The notes under the pieces are model-generated. The model had not been told where the DNA came from. It did no database searches and was given only the letters and a program-made list of their open reading frames with translations. From assembly GCA_022113835.1 (NCBI GenBank), contig JAILWY010000029.1, positions 1,932,001-1,996,000 of the forward strand: a DNA stretch of 64,000 nt, read 5' to 3'. Below, piece after piece: positions 23,032 to 34,900 of this stretch; positions within the stretch are counted from its first letter, which is position 1, and every line of letters begins with the position of its first letter. The stretch is from Atopsyche davidsoni (lineage: Eukaryota > Arthropoda > Insecta > Trichoptera > Hydrobiosidae). The translations under genes were made by a program, and so were the position numbers.

Positions 23032-24371
23032 GCCGCTGCGCCCCCGCATCACGCAGCAGGGTCGGCCAACACGCATACAGGATATCGTAAAAATAAGTAA
23101 ACCGTAACCTAAAGTAAACCGATTGTTCGGCCGGCTATTTAAATCTCAATCTGGAAACGTTTTTCTGTATATTTGTGACGGTCTGTTATGAACCTGCGTG
23201 TTACACATACACAACATATATATATGTATAAAATAGCCTCTTTATAAATAATAATAATTAGCAAATTTTTTTATTCGATGCAGTCAGGGGGTGATTACTT
23301 TTGAGGTGTTTTCATACATAAAGAAGCAATGCTCGCATATGTAGTTATAATTTTTCTTTTTCGTACGAAAACACTGCTTAAGCTGGTTCTTTTCTTATAC
23401 ACATTGATTTTTAAATATTTTGGGACAATCCGAAATGTTTTCATAGCTTTAAGTACAAAGAATTTATTATATTTACTAACCGTGGTTTGTATTTTTCTTT
23501 GCTTTATACACACTGTCTCAAACTTTACAGACGTTACTTGTGTACCACAAAATGAATATTATTTTTTTACCTTCTTCTTGGGATTTGTGATTTGTATGGG
23601 TCCTTCAAATTTGTTGCACATGCCACACGCAGACCTTGAAAATGCACCTCCACAATTTCACAACTTACTAAATTAGAGAGCGGCGTAACGATTGCTAATC
23701 ATCTATTTTCATAGATATTACTCAAGCATTATCTCATTGTCATTATTATGCGAGACTTTCTAAAATATATGTTCTTGGATGTTATGCCGCGTCTAATTTT
23801 TGTCAATTTAATTTTTCTACCTTCAGAATGTAAATGCATTTTTTAAAACATTTTAAGCAAAGATACCAAAATGATTTTTATACGTATACGTCAATATTTC
23901 TTATTTATACATTTTTTTATGTGAAAAAAATTGTTTAAAGAAACAATAAGCAATATTCACCCCGTATATGTTAATATATTTTTCTTCTACATTATTGTTA
24001 TGTCAGAATAAATATTGAATGGACTTAAAATAAATTGGACCTTTGAATAGTATTAACATTATAAAAATACAAAACTAAATAGGCATATGAAATAGAGGAC
24101 ACGTTATTAAAAGCATCTTAACATATGGTATTTAACACCCGATGTGTATATGCATCGCTGCTTAGTTTTGATTACACACAATGTGATGGATTTTCAAAAT
24201 CGAGCTTCGCAGTTAATTGGAACAAATTTACATTACTCAAATACCATACGATATCAACGATGTTTCATAAGTTAATTCAGTAATCATCACCATCAGCAAT
24301 TATCTGACATGATATGAAGACAGCGTGTAAATGCAAGTCAACCCGCACGTGAAGATTACACGCATTAATAT
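23032..24371. other. 3' flank of the unit 1 IDE gene
   Basis: AT-rich DNA, homologous to 41114-41712 and then 43999-44812 in unit 2. It holds the IDE 3' UTR. A 115-residue plus-strand open frame at 23329-23676 is hydrophobic and its counterpart in unit 2 is broken, so it is not taken as a gene. The jump to 43999 occurs at about 23622. Confidence 0.5.
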
Positions 24372-26592
24372 TGTGACGATTCGTGAATTCGAAGCGTCGC
24401 AAATAATCATATATGTAATTATCCGAATTTATTCTGCGGGGCGCGATTTCAAACTTCGTGGGCAAATGCGTGGCTTGGGGGCTGGAGTCCTTCGCAGGAG
24501 AGAGGGCATGTCAAGTGGGCAACACATGGTTGACATTATTTCAGGAATGTAGGGGTCGCAGGTACAAAGTCAGCGTCTCGAGAGCGTCCGACACGCAAAA
24601 ATGCGGCATTCAATCGTCATCGCCGGAGCAGACGGGTCCTTCTGGGTGCTGAGGGCAAAGGCGAGCAGTCACATCCCGGATGAACGCGTCTCTTTTAAAT
24701 ACCAAATAATTAGATATTATTTTGAATCTTTAATTAAATGTAGATTCAGTGGTCAAGGGATCCTGCCGAGCGGGGAGCTGGAACATCGAAGCAGACGGAT
24801 GAGTTCAATTTATTTTATACGCTGAGTTTTATGAACGTGACGGGGCCGATGTGCGTGTTATTATGTGTTATTTCTTCCAGCTTCGTTATTCGATTAATGT
24901 GGTATTGTTAAGTAAGGTTATAGGTTAATTTTAATTTTATTGAGTTCGTCCGCGGCGTCTTAATCTAGGATAGGATTATAATTTTAAGTAAATATTATTT
25001 AATTCTATGGTCATATAATAGGCGTCTAAGTTAGATCGTATTGGGTATTTTTATGGTATATTTAATTTGAGTTTATGTTAATTTTAAATGTTTAGGATGT
25101 ATTTTTCTTACAGCAAATCTCTTTAGGGGCTTTCAATCGCTATTCACGGACCACCTGAGATCATTCAATTACCCTTATATTATTTTGTATGCTCTGTATT
25201 TTATCTGGAAAAAATACGCGATCGTGTAACCGAGTGGATTACGTTTCTTTCAGCCGGGGGGAGGGGAATTTGCGTTTGCGAAGGATTTTACACTCACGCT
25301 ATATGGTTGCGGTGAACTTGGGTTTCGGATTATTATCGGGCGTCTATTGATATTAAGAAATATTTTATATGTTAGATATTTAAGCGTATTTTATTTTGAA
25401 TATTTGGGTAGTATATATATTTTTCTGCGGGCTTGTTGCGGTAGATCCGGCGGCTAGGCTGAGACGCCATTTTGGGTGCGTCTGCGTTTGAATTTGCCGG
25501 GAAGGTTGAGACGATATTAAGTTGGCCAAGTTAGGGAGCGTGTATTATCAATAGTATTTTTATGTGTAGTAATTTTAAGAAACTAGTTAATAAGTATTCG
25601 ATTCTAGGGTTGCCGAAGGGGAATTTTCTACCTTGTTTAGTAATTTGAACTAGCTATTAAAGTTTTATTACCTTTATTGTTATGATGTATTAAGTATTAA
25701 ACTAGTACCCTGCATTTAGTAGAGCATAGTCGCTCGAATAATCTCCCGACACATAATATTACCACAATTTGGACATTCGCGAGATTCGCCGAATTCGAAT
25801 TAAGTCGCATCGTATCGCGTTTTGCTGGAATGGCTGTCATCTTATACTCGCTGATCTGAAGCCCATACTACTGGGTGACCCTGATTTTCAGGCGACAATC
25901 TGAGTGAAATTCTCTAATTCAGATTAGGGTGTATAATTTTCTAACGGCCGTTGCGAAATATTCTAACTACGCAGAAAGGGCTAATCTCCCTTGTTCCAGA
26001 ACTTATTAATTACCCGGCTACACCGTTGTCCAACGTTCCAGATCATCCGGTGTCCTGCCTTTGGCGGCCCGCAACTTTAAATTAAACACAAAGGATATAC
26101 CTCATCAGATCGAGAAGGATTGCAAGTCCTAACAAAATTGCAGCAGAAAATGTTTTTGTATTGACGGATTGCGTTTCTTTGATTGAATTCAGAGTAGATT
26201 CGTGTTCGTTATCCTGTTAAATTTTGGGCTCAAAGGACTCGCCTTTTGTCATAAAGAGTACGCGGAATTAGATTGTCGAAAAAAAAATAGGGAGCGTTTG
26301 GATTTGGCAGTCACTACCTTGGGTGCTTTTACGTGTTGACAAAATACGAAAAGCACTTCAAGATACCTGAACTTGGGGACGGAATTGAGAACTGGAGTTC
26401 TCAAAGGTGGCCAATATCGCGAAAAAAGATTCACTTCAATCATCAATTCTGAACCACTAGTTTTAAGTTTATTCATGTCTTAAAATTTTTCAGAAACATC
26501 TATTACTAGGAATTTTATAACGTTCGCTTCTAATTTAATTAAGTTTATTATATTTTAGAATTTTAGCTTAGGCAGGGGGTGGAATCACCACA
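24372..26592. mobile_element. 2.2-kb insertion of unknown class, TG...CA ends, ATAT flanks
   Basis: Unit 2 has the uninterrupted site (around 44811). Here it is split by 2221 bases beginning TGTGACGATT and ending ATCACCACA, with ATAT repeated at both sides (24368-24371 and 26593-26596); a 5-base reading AATAT also works. TG...CA ends and a 4-5 base duplication suggest an LTR element or a solo LTR. A second ACCACA followed by ATTTGGACATTCGCGAG near 25765-25790 could be an internal LTR boundary with a primer site. No protein-coding region was recognised. Confidence 0.6.
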
Positions 26593-27955
26593 ATATGTTT
26601 AAATCTATTATATAACCATGAAGCTATATTTCTTGTGATAGAATTTAAAAAAATCGGATAATACATGACCATGAATGACTGTACAAAACGTCTAACAGAC
26701 AGAAAAAAAATTCACACAATTTGTCATATGAATGCAGAAAGGAATCAAGTACAACTTTGATTAACAACGTTACACATGTATCGTTATTTTTTTAATTTTA
26801 GAAGTAAATTAATATATATTTATAAAATATATTAAGTACAAATATAACAAACCAACAAAAAAAATAACTTACTTTTCCGTTTGAGCACTCAATCAAGCCA
26901 AGTTAGACGACATATAGTCGTTGGAGTTCGGGCGATCTCGGGGCACGAGATAGTCAATAGTGAACTTAATTAAACATTTATCTCTTAATCAAGGAGAATA
27001 GATAAGCGGGTATTTATATGTTAAAGAGTTTATTAAGGGATTATTTATTTTGGTTTATTGCTTGATAGCGGCCAGAGCAGAAATTCGGATAATTAATTAC
27101 ATTTTTTATATTAATTTAAGTTTATAAGATATTAGTACAATATATGGAAACAATGGGATCGTGTATGTTCCGGGACAGCCGACTCAGTTGACAGCTGATT
27201 GCAGAGCTGCCAGTTGTCAAAATAGTAAGGCACCACTCTCACATAAGCATACTATAATTTTTTTTTTAATTGATCAGTGATTACTTCTTCTTGAGCTGCC
27301 TATGTTCAGAGAATATTTTTTTATATTACAATATACATAAAACGAAGACTCAAACACTGGAAGGATTTCCGATTTTAGCACGCGAAAAATTCTGACCCAT
27401 CAGACAATCAGTGATTGAAACATTTTGAATATTTTTTTGTAATTTTGTAATGTTATTAAATGTGCAAATACATGAGATGGCTATCGATCGATGAGAAGAG
27501 CCATATACTCAAAAAAATATAGACATTTTATCTTGCTTAGCTATAGTTTTTAATTAACAGATTATTAATAGTATTTAATGACATCTATTCAAAAATAATA
27601 TGATTAATTTTTATACAACATAATTAAAAAAATATATTTATAGCATAAATATTTTTTTTGAATTATAATGTATAAAAAATAAATAATCTTATTTTTTAAT
27701 AAATGTCACTGTTAATTCAACAAATAAATAAATTTATACAAATGAATTTTATTATTCTAGATTAAATTCTAGATCTTTAATGACAGGTGTTCAAGACAAA
27801 TGGCAATGGCCATAAATATATATTTTTAATAAAATGGTATAAAAAATAAATAATATTATTTTATAATAAATGTCATTATACTGATAATAATCGGTTAATT
27901 CAAAGCTATGGCTAAGCAAGATAAAATAAATGTATTTTTTTTATTAAAGACCAAA

Positions 27956-28015
27956 CCAGAGACAAAATACATTGAACACCGGTAATGACCGGTGTTCAAG
28001 TTATTTTGTCTCTGG
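27956..28015. repeat. 60-base near-perfect hairpin
   Basis: The left arm starts CCAGAGACAAAATA and includes GAACACCGGT; the right arm is its complement with three mismatches in 30 and a very short centre (AATGA). The unit 1 counterpart is the larger inverted repeat 12589-12839. Confidence 0.8.
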
Positions 28016-28062
28016 TCAGGTTTTGGATTGCATCAACACAGAAACATACATTATATTATTGT

Positions 28063-28954
28063 GTCAGCAATAAAAATATTGTCTGACGTTTGTTATTATT
28101 TATTTAATGCAGAGATCTCTTAAACTATTTATAACAGGGTGCATTGGTTTCACGCCTGGTATTCAAAAGACAAGCCTACTGTGAGTATTAATTACTTTAT
28201 TCGCTAAAAGCTTCATATTGTATTTTGAGGTTATGTTTTTAAATCGATGCATTATTTTGTGCCATTACGTGATATAAACTTAAGCATGTTGATATAGATT
28301 AATAGTAATTTTAATCTACACCTCAAACGTGTCGCTGTCTTCAATAAATACATTTACGTGTATTAATTTATTTTGCACCATAAAACAGCTGTCAAAATTA
28401 AATTCATCGATAACCCCAAGCAGTGTGTTTAAAACAATAAACCAATTAAATGCTTACAAAATTCAAATAAAACGCATAAAACATGCATTATTATATAATT
28501 AAGTGTATATTAATAATTAAAAAAAATATTATTTTCGATAATCACGACGTATTCCGTGTGACAGCGAAACTAAAGCAGCGTAAAATATTCGCCTTCAAAA
28601 TTGAAAATTCGCTCTGACGAGTTGCAAAACTGACGCGTGGGTTAGTTCAAATTGCACGAAAATGCATTTTTTCGCGCTGAAATGACGTTATGGATGTGTC
28701 AGTTTTGATTGGTGGTCCAGAGATGAGATGAATCCGCCTATGAATGCACCTGACGCCTGTGCGGCGGCGTATGCACATGCGCCCGCCTCCCGTGCACTTT
28801 ATTGATGGTGCATCAATCAGGTTCCTGGAATTCTGAAGGTCAGAGTTGCAACCCGTTACTCAATTCACGGCCAGTTGCCGTTCGGCCCTTCGTCTGAAAG
28901 ATCCTGTGCATATTTAATCCGTATCAATCTTTTGTGTCCAGAAAACCGTTAAAA
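28063..28954 (+). promoter_or_regulatory. probable promoter region of the complete IDE gene
   Basis: The last 400 bases (about 28560-28954) are clearly more GC-rich than their surroundings and run directly into the short first coding exon. A TATTTAA lies at 28911-28917, but too close to the ATG to act as a TATA box with a normal leader. The whole block is absent from unit 1. No transcription start could be fixed. Confidence 0.45.
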
Positions 28955-31900
28955 ATGGAGGAGGAAGATTTGTGAGTCGCTATTCTTACTTTATTTTGGT
29001 AATCATATTAAAAAGCATTCATTGTGATTGCAAATTTGGTTTTGTTTCATTTAATTACCGTATATATATTTTTTTTAACGCTAGTAGCTATAAAAACTGC
29101 GTACTCGACAAGTTTTTTTACCGTTTGCTTTGGAAGCATTGTTATCTGGATGAAAACATCATTAAGTCTAATGAAAACAAACATTTCAATGAAAAAAATA
29201 AAAGAATATGTAAAACTTAAAATGTAACTATTTACTGAACATTCAAGTTTGGGATTATTTTTTCATAGTTTTGTTGCATTTTCTTTGTTTTAATATGAAT
29301 TAGGATGATATGGTATCATATCTATACCCTCTTTATATTTGTATATGTCCTAGTCTATTTTTAGAGCAAGCTCCACCCTTCCCAGATGCATTGATTTTCA
29401 ATTATACTAACAACCCTTAACATATGTATTTAACATAACTTGATATTGAATACCTTACAATGAAGCAAATGCCATATGCTGAACAACAAATACGAATGAA
29501 GAAGGAAAATTAATGTAAATTTCAACTTTATTATGAAAGATATTAATTATTAAATAAAAATTTTATGCAAGCGGGTGCAGATGTTATTTTAACGTATATT
29601 ACAAATGCATGGATTAACAGCCGATTGAAAAAAATGAAGTTTCATATTCAATTAAATTGAAACTCTTTTGTGCTAATTCAATTCAACCTCGGTATCATTA
29701 AGCGGAGTGAGAATTGGAATTTTTATATGCAAAACCATTGCCACGGTGATTCTCTATCCTGGGCCAGTCTTATTAAATTAACTGTTTTTCCGACATCCAG
29801 CCACCTGCACACCGAATCCAATTCCAATATCTCTTTTTCCTTGGATTTTTCCCGTGACAATCAGCTGCAGTAGGCTATTTCGGAAAATTTAGCAGATTTT
29901 TCTTCTGACAACGAAAACGACAACGACATACCCAAGTCTAATCTAACCTAACCTAACCCAAGGCGTTAAATCACCAAGAGAAATAAATGAGTTAATAATA
30001 TCGAATGTATTGTCGCAAGAAATTGACCAACAAGAGGTTGGTAGTCTTTTTTTGTTCATTTCTTGTCCTTTTACTTGCCACTAATCAAATTAACTTTTTT
30101 GCAGCGAACCTGTGATAAATTGCTGTAAGACACCGATAAAAGCGCTGTCCATCACGCGCTCCGGTTCCTTTCGCGGCAGTCTCACCGGCCTGTCGCCCGT
30201 CTCCAGCATGTCCAACACCACCGACGACAAAGTCGTCAGCCGCCACAATGTAGACAAGTCCTCTGAAGATAAGCGGGAGTACTTGTAAGTTGATACCTCA
30301 TCATTATACTAACCAATTTCAGATAAAACCAACAACTAATTCTCCACGAGGACGTCGGAGTAAATTATTACCATTTTCCTGATGTTTATAATATATTTTG
30401 CAGAGGTCTAATACTTCAAAACAAGATGAAGGTGTTGCTTGTGAGCGACCCCACCACCGACAAGTCTGCAGCTGCTCTTGATGTCAACGTCGGTGAGTTT
30501 CTAATTTCATTATAAATAGAAAAACTGACTGTGCCAACTCGGCCCGCTATATAATGACTTCCAATGCCTCTCTTTCTATTTGGCATATCTGAAAATATGG
30601 CCAAAATATGACACCACATGCTTTTTTACCATCATCAGGTGGTCTCTCATTTGTGACGTGTATTCTCCTGTAAATTATTCAGTATTTGTTAATTGAATGT
30701 TTTGTAGGCGTGATGTCGGACCCGCCCGAATTCCCCGGCTTGGCCCACTTCTGCGAGCACATGCTGTTCCTGGGGACCAAGAAGTATCCACAGGTAAGGA
30801 TGCCATATTACAAATCACATGTGTTCGCAGTCATTTCAATTCATTGCTCCGTTAAAAACTGAGCATAAGACAATATAATTTATCTCTCTTACATCACCAT
30901 CTCGCTCACGCTATACCCGTTTTGACTAGACAATCTTCGCATACATTAAATTCAGATTTTTAAATACTATAGTAACTTGTATCTTGAACAGAGCTAATAA
31001 TATTTTATGTTCATAGGAAAACGAGTACAGTAAATTTCTGTCAGAAAATGGAGGAGAATCCAATGCCTGCACTTTTCTTGATCACACCTGCTTCTACTTC
31101 GATGTCGTTCCAGAGAAGTTATCAGAAGCACTCGATATGTAAGTTCGACCATGCGTATACTCTACGAACTAAGATGGATTATGGAATCCTGAGCTTAATA
31201 CTAGAGACATCACAAGCCGGAGACGGCGCACTTGCCTCTTCTCAAATCGAGTTTGATTCTTTTTAGTTTTGCGCAATTCTTCATCTCCCCGATGTTCACA
31301 TCGAACATGACAGAACGGGAACTGAACGCCGTGGACTCGGAGCACTCCAAGAACCTCATCAGTGATTCCTGGCGCCTTGACCAGCTTAACCGCTCCACCG
31401 CCGACCCCACGCATCCCTATTGCAAGTTCGGCACCGGTGAGAATCGATCAGCAGTTTTATTTATTAAAATAGACATTGTAATTAAGTGATCTTTAATTAC
31501 CATTGCAATTTGTTTAAGGTAACAAATACACACTGGACGAGAAGCCAAAAGAGATGGGAGTGGATATCCGAGAGGAGTTGCTCAAGTTTCACAATCAGTG
31601 GTACTCTTCCAACATCATGAGTCTCACTGTGCTTGGAAAAGGTCTGTATCGCATTTTTCAATACTGTAGTAAATAGACAATATTTTGGTAATCCACTTGA
31701 AACAATGAGAAGAATCCTCGAAAATATTTTCCACAACACTAGTGGGAATTGAACCTACACATCGCACCATCGCAATCGCAACATCGGCATCTCTGTGAAG
31801 CTGAATTGGGAGTGAATAGATATGTCAAAAAAAAACGTAATTACTGTGATGTATTCCAGAATCTCTGCCGGACTTGGAGAAGCTGGTGGTGGAGCTGTTT

Positions 31901-34900
31901 TCTGACGTGGAGGACAAGCAGGTGGAGCGACCCGAGTGGCTGGAGCACCCGTACCCGCCCGCCTTCCAGGGCATGCGGGCCTTTGTCACGCCCGTCAAGG
32001 ACCTGCGCAATCTCAGCATCACTTGCCCCATCCCCGACTACAAGCCGTACTACAAGAGCGGGGTCAGTGTGGAAAAAGTTTTATTCAATTTTATCAGATC
32101 CACTGTGAGGATCAGAGACCGGTGCTTTGAAAAGAGTGCAGACCAGAGGCTCGCAACCCTCAGGGTAGGATCGCAGAAAATATACATTCCTTATTTTGGC
32201 GTTGGAAAGATCGATGTACTATGCCTTTTAATTATTCAGTTATTGATTTTTTAATTATTATTTAAAGCCAGGACACTACTTGGCACACCTCTTGGGCCAC
32301 GAAGGTCCAGGCAGTCTTCTGTCAGCTCTGAAAAAGCGAGGCTGGTGCAACAGGTAACTGCATCTTCAATATTTTACATTACAATCTGCGTAACCATATT
32401 TGGATCCTATTTCTAAATAGCAATGAGATATTGTGAAACAATAATAGCATCATCACAAACATGATTGTTTATACAGCCTTGTTGGAGGCATCCAGAGCAG
32501 TGCCAGTGGGTTCGGATTCTTTGGGGTTCAAGTCGACCTCACGGAGGATGGAATCTTGCACGTGGACGACATCATAAAGCTGGCCTTCCAGGTAAAAACA
32601 CTATCAGCTTGAAACAACGAGAATTCAAAGATGAATTTCATTACTGTACCGTGTGCTCGCATTCTGTTGCAGTACGTAAACATGCTGAAGCGCCTGGGGC
32701 CGGTGAAGTGGGTGCACGACGAGCATTCCCTCATCAACGATATGCATTTCCGCTTCAAGGACAAGATGGAGCCGCGGAGCTTTGTCGCTAGCTATGTGCA
32801 CTCCCTGCAAGTACGTATGTTGTTATATTTATTTTTGCTTCCGATCGCAGGAAGCGGTGTGAACATTACAGGTACTGGCATCATATATCTCGGAAACATG
32901 GATGCTGCGAATCAATAGTCAGTTTCTTGCGCTAATCCAAATAACCTTCAGGTCCAATATACCTTCAATCAACAAGCAGTATTCACACACACTGTTTTTA
33001 AAAGTGAAACTTCTTCCCTGTGATGCAGGAGTACCCGTTTGAGGACGTACTGACTGCACTGTATCGCTTCACGGAGTGGCGACCCGACCTAGTGTCGGAG
33101 ATGCTGGACCTGCTGGCCCCCGAGCGCGTGCGCGTGGTGGTGGTGGGGAAGGTCTTTGAGACCGAGTGCGACCTCACGGAGAAGTGGTATGGCACCAAGT
33201 ACAAGCTGGAGCCCATCCCCAAGGAGACTCTTCAGGTAATCGACGCTCTCTTTTTATTTTCATTATAAATATAATATCCATATTCTATGTGTGATAATTT
33301 ACTAATTCACCGTGTATTTTCAGAGCTGGCGTGATTCAGGAGAATGCGAGGAACTGTTTCTGCCTCTCCCCAATGAGTTTATCCCGTCAACGTTTGACCT
33401 GGCCCCCCTTGAAGAGAGTGGAAAACCCCCAGTCATCATCAAGGACACGCCGCGGATGCGAGTCTGGCACAAGCAGGACGATGAGTACTTCCTGCCCAAG
33501 CTGAACACTGCTATCGAGCTGGATAGGTCAGTGGCACATCCGGCGCAAACACCACTTTACTCACCTGAAGCTGATGCGAGATTCGGGGGTCCTTTAAATC
33601 CTTACTGTCTTTTCTTTGTTGCTAGTTTTTTGTCTGCGCCGAAAGCGCTAAGGTATTCTTAACCACGATCTGACATCTCTGTATTCTTACCCATAATTTT
33701 GATTGCAGTCCGATGGCGTACGTGGACCCAATCAGTTGCAACATGACCACGCTCCTGACCATGCTATTCCGAGATGCCCTCAATGAGTACGCCTACGCTG
33801 CGGAGTGCGCCGGTACTCACTGGAGCATCTCCAATACCAAGTCCGGCATATCGGTGAGACAGATCTCTTAACATGCTGTATCTATCAGAAGTGCCGCTTC
33901 GGGGACTCGGAGCTATCGAGTAGTCTTGTTGTCTAATTCCTTTTTCTACCATATCTCTTTTTATTCGAAATTCCCCGATTACTAATTGGTATTATTGCGT
34001 TATTTGGCAGTTGAGAATGGAAGGCTACGACTCGAAGCAGCACGTCCTGCTAGAGAAGATAATGGAACGGCTGGTTCAGTTCAAAGTGGACCCCAAGCGC
34101 TACGAGGTCATGCTGGAGATGTACGCGCGCAACATGCGCAACTTCAACGCCGAGCAGCCCTACCAGCACGGCATTTACCACCTCGCCATTCTGCTCACCG
34201 ATACGGCCTGGACCAAGGGCGAACTCCTGGAGGCCATCAACTGTAAGAAAACTGTGAACTATGTTTACTATGTGCCAAAAGACCTCATCTGGCTCCGAAG
34301 TTATTCATATAATTATTATATATCTTTGCAGCCATGTCGGTGGAGATTCTCCAAGACTTCATTCCTCGTTTGCTGGCATCAGTCCATGTGGAAATCCTTG
34401 TGCACGGCAACGCCACCAAAGTACGAGCTCTGGAAATTGCTGAACTTGTCGAAAACAGGTAGACTTTTGAGGTTTTATATGACGGAATACGACTCCAGGT
34501 AATGGGATAGTGAATACAAAGAGATTAAATCTTAGCTGCTGTGGAAGTCTTCGTTGATATTAAATATGTTGGAGGCAGTTACCCTTAAGCGCCTTTTGCC
34601 GTAAAGGTTATGTTGACTTGTTGATGATGGATGTAGATTAAAAGGCATTGCGAAATGTTTGCGTATTCGTTTATTTATTATTTATATTTGACAAGACAGA
34701 ATTACGCGTGGTTACCGGTTGAGTGCCTGAGTCTCTCTGGGGACGCGTCATGCGCTGGGGGTTGTATCTGTAAATTAGAAAGTTTTTACCTGCGACAAGT
34801 CCGACTTTGTGGTCGGGGCGGAGCTTAACATGTCCGAACTTGTCGTATATCGTGTCTCGGTGGATTTTGCACCGACCGCCATACCGATAAACTAACCCCT

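Larger units (their letters stand above)
5902..26793. repeat. tandem segmental duplication, unit 1 (about 20.9 kb)
   Basis: The sequence starting at 5902 (AATTTTAGAAGTAAACTAAT) recurs at 26794, and similarity then continues in the same order through the AT-rich left flank, the hairpin region, the IDE gene and a terminal segment (26597-26793) whose second copy ends near 44995. Unit 1 contains three blocks missing from unit 2: 6656-12344 (LTR element and GNAT gene), the transposon nest in IDE intron 2 (about 13761-16815), and a 2.2-kb insertion (24372-26592). It lacks the IDE first exon and promoter region, the long last IDE intron and a 2.3-kb 3' segment found in unit 2. At the junction, the bases AA are shared between the unit end and the unit start. 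Confidence 0.9.

Noticed and set aside
23329..23676. 115-residue hydrophobic frame after the unit 1 IDE
   Set aside because: Its counterpart in unit 2 is disrupted, and the residues follow AT-rich composition.
29946..29960. Short CCTAA run, like the insect telomere repeat
   Set aside because: Only about three units; such short runs are common in the genome and do not indicate a telomeric insertion.
31169..31414. Long antisense frames overlapping IDE exons (also 17647-17865, 36268-36568, 22604-22880)
   Set aside because: They are shadows of GC-rich coding exons; the sense frame has splice sites and family motifs.
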